Positions 57,490 to 64,000 of a stretch of DNA of 64,000 nucleotides are shown here, piece by piece (position 1 is the stretch's first letter; the number at the start of each line of letters is the position of its first letter). The stretch spans positions 39,406,913-39,470,912 of the forward strand of contig ML679972.1 in the NCBI GenBank assembly GCA_007922225.1. Reading direction: 5' to 3'. The notes below the pieces were generated by a model that had not been told where the DNA came from, searched no databases, and saw nothing but the letters and a program-made list of their open reading frames with translations. A program made the position numbers and the translations under genes. This DNA comes from Emydura subglobosa. Taxonomy: Eukaryota; Chordata; Testudines; Chelidae.

Positions 57490-57690
57490 AGTTATTACTT
57501 ATTAGGTGTATTATGATCGTGCCTAGGCACCCCAAGCATGAGCTTGGGCCCCACTGAGCTAGATGCTGTACATTATTAGATGTATTAAGGTAGTGCCTTG
57601 GTGCCCTAGGCATGGGCACTGTACAAAAACAAAACAAAAATATGGTCCCACCCCAAAGAGCTTGCAATGGAAGCAAACGTTCCTGGATTA
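57490..57690 (-). mobile_element. Reversed SINE tail, duplicated
   Basis: Two successive reversed units: 'gtgcctaggcaccccaagca' with 'ccccactgagctagatgctg', then 'agtgccttggtgccctaggc' with 'atgggcactgtacaaaaaca', followed by 'ccaccccaaagagcttgcaa'. Confidence 0.75.
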
Positions 57691-58029
57691 TTTCTGAGGC
57701 CTTTGTCACCTCTATCCCAGCAAGATGTACTCCTCAGTCCTCATCAAAAACAGTGGGGTAGTGTTGGAGTGGGAATAAGAAACAGCCTCCATTCCCTACC
57801 CCAGAGATGGCTTCATCTCAGCACGAGGTGAGAGGTCCTTGCATAAACAGTTCCAGCACTCAACCCCAGAGGTGGCTGAATTTAAATGGAGACTACACTT
57901 GTGCTTCTTGGGGAAAAGATGTTCTATAAATGGAAGACATGAACATTAACATGACCTTGTCCAATGCCCGTTTGTTTGTCTCACTGTGCTGAACGATCTC
58001 AGTCTACCATGCTGTGGAGAGCAAAGAAG

Positions 58030-58205
58030 GTGAGAGGAAGGGGCTGCAGGGCTAATCTGGTTCTAGTACCCTACTGTGCCACTGACTTCCTGTTTGACCA
58101 TGGGCAAATCAGTTAATTGCTCTGTGCCTCGGTTTCCCCATCTACACAATGGGGATAACAGCCCCGCCCTGCCTGTTCCTGAGGATAAATACATTTCACG
58201 ATTGA
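58030..58205 (+). mobile_element. MIR/CORE-SINE-like element
   Basis: Sense copy: 'tactgtgccactgacttcct', 'ccatgggcaaatcagttaat', 'ctgtgcctcggtttccccat' and 'cacaatggggataacagccc'. Confidence 0.85.
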
Positions 58206-58259
58206 GAGGTGCTCAGATACTTCAGTGATAGTGATACTGGGGAGCTGCCAGTGCTAAAT

Positions 58260-58570
58260 CTTGCAATCAAAGGAGCTTTCCTTAAAGCCTCAGCCCCTGG
58301 AGTCATGAGAATATTACCTTTCATTTTAAAAAATTACATTGCTAGCCTTCATGGTCACAGAGAGAATCTTAAATCATACAAAACTGGAAAGCAAATAAAA
58401 ATAACCCTAAAACGTAGTTTTTTAGAGAAAAGCTCATGATTTTTAATGCCAAATATCATGATTTAAAGTCAAATTTCATAGGTTTTGAACCAATCTTGTG
58501 ATTGTGGTTTTGGGGTTTTTTTTTTGGCTTTTATTTTTTTGCCAAATCTCATAATTTTAGCAGGAGCTGA
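58260..58570 (-). repeat. Interspersed AT-rich repeat (inverted relative to the 6.3 kb copy)
   Basis: 'gctagccttcatggtcacag' and 'agctcatgatttttaatgcc', with repeats of 'caaatctcataattttagca'-type phrases. It is the reverse complement of the arrangement at 6270-6500. Confidence 0.5.
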
Positions 58571-58574
58571 CCCC

Positions 58575-60285
58575 TGATTCCCTACTGTTGTTAACACTCT
58601 GTGATTCCAGAAAGGACAAACCTAGGCCAAGCACCCAGCCTACTTGGTGTAAGACTGGAAACTGCCCGAGGATGCTTAGTAGGGAAAATGCAAACAAACA
58701 CAGCTATATCCACCTGGCGTCTTTAAGAAGTGAACCAGGGCTCTGCGCTCTGCGCGGCGGCTTTTGAAACATTTTGGTTCCATCAGTTTCTCCTGTTTTC
58801 TTTTCAATTTCCTCTAAGCCAGGTGAACAAATTAAATTGTAAGTGTCTAATTGCAGAGGGTCTCCTTGTGTTGCGCCTTTGCTGGAAGGATTGGCAGAGG
58901 GATTAAGGATGCTAGCAATCCATTTTCATCAGGATTTAATACCTTTGGACCTGCTGTTTTAGGGACCGGCTTGCCAGTCCCCACTGCCACTCTGTGCAGT
59001 AATTTAAATTTCTGTTTGGGGTTAGAACTACCGTAATGTCCGGCTGAAGCACCCTTTCCATCCCCCCGTGGGTTGATTCTGTGGCGGAGCCATATCGCTG
59101 CATTTCTTTGTTATAGGATATTCAGTCTCCGGGCGTTTATTTGGGGCGGGGGGAGAAAAGAGTAAGACATGGAGACAAATCTCATAGCTGGGGGGTAGAA
59201 TTTAAGAAGCTGAGTGGGATTATTTGAACCACGCTGGGTTTTGGCCTGGCTGCCACGGGTAACTAAACTTGTGCTCTGGCCAAAAGTTCCCCCAAGATTT
59301 TTGCTGGCCACAAGCGACCCTTGTCTTGCCTCATCTGAAAGAGGGAGATACTTTCAAGATGGGGCAGCCGTGACTCTGCGGGAATGGTGCCTAGTTGAGC
59401 TCCCTGTCCCGCTCCCTGCAGCGCCCCCTAGCTCTGTGCATGAGGAACACCGCTGCTACGGGGCTTATTCTCCAGGGCCGATGCCCCGTGTCCTTTGTGT
59501 GACCGTTTCCACCAGCGCGGGCCGGGTGCTCCTGCCGGCTTTTAAATGAGACATTGGGTGATGCTGGATTGGGCCGGAAGTCCAGGGGCACGAGAGGTTC
59601 CGGCCGAAAAGCTGTTTCCCAGGGCCTCCTCCAGCACGGTGGTGCTTAGCCCAGCCCAGCGTATATAACCTGGCCGCTGCTCAGCCCTATGGTATGGCAC
59701 CTAATCTCCTCCCTGCTTCTATTCCAAGACTGGGGATTTTCAGTTAAGAATACTTATAACCTCCTCTCCTCTTGATGCCAGTTCCCTAATGAACAGTGAC
59801 TGGTAACAAAATAATAGTCCTGACAGTGTGACCTTAATCCTCCTGTGTATTATAATTAAGAGGGGGAAGGGAGAAGGCCTTCCTTCATTCCAGCCCGCTG
59901 TGTGTAATTAATCAACACGTGGCCGGGGCAAGGCTGGGGATTAATGAAGCCCGTTAGTTTAACTTTTTTCTCTTCCTTGACTCATTGTGGCAGCCCCTCT
60001 TCTCCTCTGTCCCCACGACCACTGTATTATTAAATACAGACCCTGCCCCATCCACAGGTTGCTGGCCCAGCTGCGTTTCTGCAAGGTAGCAAATCCCATT
60101 GCTTTGTTTTGTCTTGGCTGGGAATTAATGGTAATTAAAAGTGTATTGTTGTCCCGGCTTCCCGGATTGATGACAATGGAATATTCCTTTCCCCAGGCCT
60201 CATTTTAAGTGCATTAGCTAAACGGGATAGGAGAGCAAGAGTCCAATTAAACAGTGGGCTGGGCTCTGGGATGGAGCAGGGAGTT
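58575..60285. other. Non-coding interval with possible regulatory patches
   Basis: No gene is supported. A TATA-like GTATATAA near 59660 lies in a mildly CpG-containing stretch (59390-59700). Positions 59740-60215 contain several TAAT-type motifs, such as 'gtaattaatcaac', 'gattaatgaag' and 'ggattgatgacaatgg'. Whether these are functional cannot be judged without comparison to other species. Confidence 0.35.
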
Positions 60286-60294
60286 AAACAGGAG

Positions 60295-60475
60295 GTGGTT
60301 GGGGAGGGCAGCAGGACTCCTGGGTTCTGGCTCCAGGAGGGGAGTGGGGTCTAGTGGTTAGCACAGAGAAGGCTGGGAGCCAGGACTCCTGGATTCATTT
60401 CCTGGCTCTGAGTGGGGAGTGGGCTTTAGTGGTTAGAGCTGGGAGCCAGGACTCCTGGGGTAATGCTGCCGGCAG
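60295..60475 (+). repeat. Tandem SINE head units
   Basis: Three successive units: 'ggactcctgggttctggctc' with 'ggggtctagtggttagcaca', then 'ggactcctggattcatttcc' with 'gctttagtggttagagctgg', then 'ggactcctggggtaatgctg'. Unit about 65-75 bp, sense orientation. Confidence 0.8.
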
Positions 60476-60479
60476 GGAC

Positions 60480-61245
60480 CAGACTTCACTACTTGCAGAG
60501 AGGCTTCAGTGGGCTGGTATTTGGGATGAGGGGGGAGCCACCCTGTCTCTGCCCCTGCATCTCAGATCTGAAGCAGACGGGACGATCCTCCTAATTACTC
60601 ATTACAAATGGAGTATTTGGCAGAGCTGTGGGGCAGTGACCCCCACGGCTAAATGCCCCCAAATTTGCACCCCACTCTCTGTCCAGAGCACCGAAGCCGC
60701 TTGCTGAACCTCAACCCAAGAGCACGGTGTGGATGGGTTGAGGGAAGGGAGAAAATCCAGCCACAGGTGGCTGTGACAGATCCTGCTTGCCCTGGAGTCC
60801 CTGGCTGTGACAGTGACTGCACTTGGTGGCCCCTCCTTCCCGGGCAAGGAATCATCCGTCAGATGAGGGGAGCTGGTTGGCTCGGTGGCCCAAGGCCCTG
60901 CCATGCCCCACAACACATCCGGGGAGCGATCCTTGCGGGGCATTGTCCCCAGAGCTGGGGATCTGCTGTGGCTCGGCAAGGAGGCTGCTGCTGCCTTCTA
61001 TCGCCCCAGCAGCGTTCTCCAAGCCCTGTTCTGCTGTCCAGTGCCTGCCATGTGCCACTGGCTCTTAAGGTGGGTTTCCCCTGTGAGGGTGGGGAGGTAG
61101 GGCAGCGTCCTTTGCCTAAGCTGCCTCTTCCTCCAGGGGTGGCAGTGTGGTCCCATGCTGACAACACTGACATACGAGGCCTCTGGTCTTTGCCAAGCCA
61201 CTTCCCTCTTGTGCCTGAGCTTAGACTGGGGGGCAGACTCTGTGT
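60480..61245. other. Non-coding GC-rich interval
   Basis: A 207-codon + strand frame (60653-61276) and several minus-strand frames overlap one another; all lack domains. The 3' part of the + frame runs into SINE tail sequence. No gene is accepted. Confidence 0.4.
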
Positions 61246-61247
61246 AG

Positions 61248-61345
61248 GTGCAGAACCTGGTGCAATGGGACCCTGATCTCGGTCGGGGTCTGTGCAGAGC
61301 CTGGTGCAACGGGGACCGGATCATTTAGTGCCTAGATGCTATTGT
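61248..61345 (+). repeat. Tandem SINE tail units
   Basis: 'gcagaacctggtgcaatggg' with 'accctgatctcggtcggggt', then 'ctgtgcagagcctggtgcaa'. Two units of about 44 bp, as at 34750 and 46545, then 'gcctagatgctattgta'. Confidence 0.7.
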
Positions 61346-61829
61346 AGGGGGCTGTGGTGATAGATCTAACTTTGGTTTTCTCCGGGGGGCAGGCTCGGCA
61401 GTTAGAGGGTTCTCTCCCTGTGGCTTGGCTGCATCGTGTGACTAGTCAGGGGCTGGGAGGGGGGAACTGGGGATGAACGGAGATGGAGCATGTGAGCTGT
61501 TCCCAGATGGAGGATCCTGCCTTTCTGTGGTCTGGGGGTCTGGAGCCCTGGGAGCCCCTTGCTTCAAGGAATGGGGTGGGAGTGTGGCTGGGAAGAGAGA
61601 TGGGGTTCAGAACTACTGGGAAAGTGGCTTGGGGCATATGCTGGGGTTTCTGTCCTGCAGAGATGCACCTCAGCTCCATTGGCTCCAACAGGGCATAGCA
61701 CCTGAGTCAGTTCTGTCCTCAATCAGGGCCTTATCCCCCATCCCAAGTAAGGTCCTGGCTGGGGACGCAAACTCCCAATGTCTGGGGGCGTCAAACACAG
61801 GTACTGCCCCCAAGCATAGTTTGCAGGAT

Positions 61830-62060
61830 GAAACTATTAATGGAATTATGGTAGCACCTAGAGGTTCCCATTGTGCCAGGTGCTGCATGCACACACAGAG
61901 GGTGGGAGGAGAAACTGAGGCCCAGTGAGATGCTACAGCAGGTCCGTGGCAGAGAACCCCAGATTTCTGAATCCCAGAGCAGTGGGGTCTGGGAGTAAGG
62001 ACTCCTGAGTTCCATCCCCAGCTCTGGGAGGGAAGTGATGTCTAGTGGTTAAAGCGATAC
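61830..62060 (-). mobile_element. MIR/CORE-SINE-like element with an extra head unit
   Basis: Reverse orientation: 'attatggtagcacctagagg', 'ttcccattgtgccaggtgct', 'gagaaactgaggcccagtga' and 'aggactcctgagttccatcc', ending near 'gatgtctagtggttaaagc'. The last two phrases are in sense orientation, so two fragments of opposite direction are joined here. Confidence 0.65.
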
Positions 62061-62064
62061 TTTC

Positions 62065-64000
62065 CCATTCCTTCTCGGTTGACGGGTGACCACAGGTGCT
62101 CAACCACAACACAGTTTGAGCCCCCATCGCAACCATCCATCATCCCAGGACTCTTGGGCATTCCTGGCCCCAGGCCAATCAGGATGCAGGCCAGAGCTGG
62201 ATCTAAATGGTCCCACAAAGAGAAGGGGCAACAAAGACTCAGATCCCACTTGTCCAAGAGGTTACCAGGGTGGCTGGCTGTGTCATCCAAGAGTTGACCC
62301 CCTCCCTGCCTGCGCCACCTGCTAGGCCTGAGGAGAGTCCCCCCTTTCATCCTGGGGGATAAAAGTTAATTGCGTCTGGCATTTCAGCAATGGATTAGTG
62401 ACTCACTGCCAGCTGGGTGGACTGTCTTCCCCAAAGTCACCTCATTCCGAGTCCACCCCCAACTCCTTCCCCTGCCACACATCCAGGATTAAGAGGTGAA
62501 ATATAGACAATGACAGCTGACATCACTGCCTCCTTTACTTAAATCTTCCCCATTTAGGTGCCCTCTTCCTCTTCTATTCTTTTTTCCCCTCTCTCTTTCT
62601 CTCTCTCTCTTCCACCCCTTCCTTCAAGTTTTCACCTCCCTGAGCTCTGCACACCCAGGTAAGTTGCTTTGAAGAGAGATCAGCTATTCTTACCTTTTTG
62701 TTATTGTTGCTGCAATGGGGACATATGATTATTTGCACCTGATCCAGATTTAGAGGGGTTTAGCACTCTTGATAAAATTATATCTAATGATTTAAAGTCT
62801 TTACATTTGTAATGCCACTCTGCTGGCTTTAGCTCGCTTAATTAAAGTGCTGTTGGATTGGGGAAGGCCAGCATGGACCAGTTCTTCCTTCAAATATTTT
62901 GAGGTGGTTCTTTGTTTGGAGGATGGAAGCCGATGGGAACCGACTAGTAGATTCTGGTGTCTTTGCTTCAGGTGTCAATACTGGATTTGAAATGTATGCC
63001 GGCTGGAAATAGGCACATGAATCTGGGAATCTTAGGGGGTTGTGCCAATAAACTAGGGTCAAGTTTTAGAATGAGAATCAAGGAACTATTGTGATATGTG
63101 ATCATCAGGCACTTAATTATTTGTTCTGTCTGTAGAGCTGGTTTACTGCCATGAGGCGATGGAGAAGGGACATCTGGTTTATAATTTCAGATCAGGACTA
63201 GACTGGGAATTAGGAAACCAGCAATGAACACTATACTCTGTGTTAAAATCGCACCGGGTTTCGATTTGAAGAGAGAATTTGTGTTGGGATTCTTGGTGTC
63301 TTTCACTGTTCCTTTTGCAAAGATCAGGTGACAAAGTATTTTAGAAATCGGTGCCACAGAAGTTCAATGTTTATTTCTCCCTTGAGGTGCAGTTGTGACT
63401 AGTGAGTGATTCCCCTCTTTCCCCCCTCTCTCCTCAATTCTAATTCATTGGCTTTAAAAAAACCCGACGGTAACATGGAACATTTTAGAACTGTTATTTG
63501 GGAGACCAGGAGACCAGATGAGCCTGTAGACAAAACTTATTTCCTTCGCCATGCTGTAGAACAGCATTGGCCTGCAGAGGATGCAAAGTAGTGGGTGTAA
63601 AGGATTGTCACTGTATAGAGTATCTCTATTAATGAGAGCCTCAATTATGCAGCATTTCTCAAATATGGCCACCAGTGACTTTTCTTGCAGCCATGATGGC
63701 CTCCTGGGGGGTGATGGGGTGGGGGTGGGGGATCAAAGCAGCGACCCTTCCCCTTCATGTTGCTCTGGGATGTGCCACCTTGGTGTTGGTTTCTGGGCTG
63801 CCAACAGAGGCTGCTGTGCGTCTTCCTCTAGAGATACATGGGACACAATGCTGGAGGAGCAGGTGGATGGTGGGTTCCTGACCCATCTTCCTGGGAGTGT
63901 TGGGTGTGAACAGATTTAAATCTTTAGATTTAAAAGTCCTGATTAAATGAAATTTCTTGCAGATCAGATTCTCTTTCCCTGTGGACTTCATAAAGTGCAA
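62065..64000. other. Non-coding right end of the window
   Basis: A pyrimidine-rich tract with CTCTCTCT lies at 62570-62640. An AT-rich patch with 'cttgataaaattatatctaa' and 'gcttaattaaagtgctgttg' lies at 62760-62855. A SINE-like phrase is absent. No gene is recognised; short frames on both strands have no domain. Confidence 0.35.

Noticed and set aside
60653..61276. 207-codon + strand open frame
   Set aside because: Its 3' part runs into a SINE tail (GTGCAGAACCTGGTGCAATGG) and other frames on both strands are open over the same bases.

Overview
The window is vertebrate nuclear DNA. It has long introns with GT-AG sites, AATAAA signals, and many CR1 LINE fragments, MIR/CORE-SINE-like elements and MITEs. 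CR1 abundance with a selenocysteine-encoding SELENOW gene fits a non-avian sauropsid, most likely a turtle and less likely a crocodilian; this is inferred from repeat content, since no species marker was tested. Two host genes are well supported. SELENOW (about 8.36-16.83 kb, +) has five coding exons, an in-frame UGA for selenocysteine, and a separate 3'UTR exon with a candidate SECIS element. An H3.3 histone gene (about 21.5-26.2 kb, +) has one non-coding and three coding exons and encodes canonical H3.3.

Layout: 0-8.3 kb is repeat-rich, with one candidate minus-strand first coding exon (1534-1783) of unrecognised identity. 8.3-16.9 kb is SELENOW, with a CR1 fragment in its last intron just before the SECIS exon. 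17-21.4 kb holds homopolymer tracts, a CR1 tail, a palindromic MITE-like repeat and a minisatellite of about 72 bp units that ends just upstream of the H3.3 CpG-rich promoter. 21.4-26.2 kb is the H3.3 gene, with a cluster of CCAAT/ATTGG motifs in intron 1. 26.2-47 kb is non-coding: SINEs, two CR1s in opposite orientation (one inserted into a SINE tail), locally amplified SINE sub-units, AT-rich repeats and a possible LTR-like element.

47.0-56.1 kb is a degraded endogenous retrovirus in + orientation: candidate 5' LTR, leader with three tandem repeats, gag-like, protease, reverse transcriptase, RNase H, integrase and env. It carries many stops and frameshifts. A different, solo LTR (about 436 bp) is inserted in RNase H, an (AT)n tract has grown in RNase H, and no 3' LTR is visible; a TG-rich simple array lies after env. 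56.4-64 kb has SINEs, amplified repeat units and AT-rich patches with homeodomain-type motifs that may be regulatory, but no gene I can support.

The genes do not form a pathway. SELENOW is a small cytosolic thioredoxin-fold selenoprotein; H3.3 is the replication-independent histone H3 variant. The most useful points for re-annotation are the recoded UGA and SECIS exon of SELENOW, the nested structure of the retrovirus, and the candidate exon at 1.5-1.8 kb.
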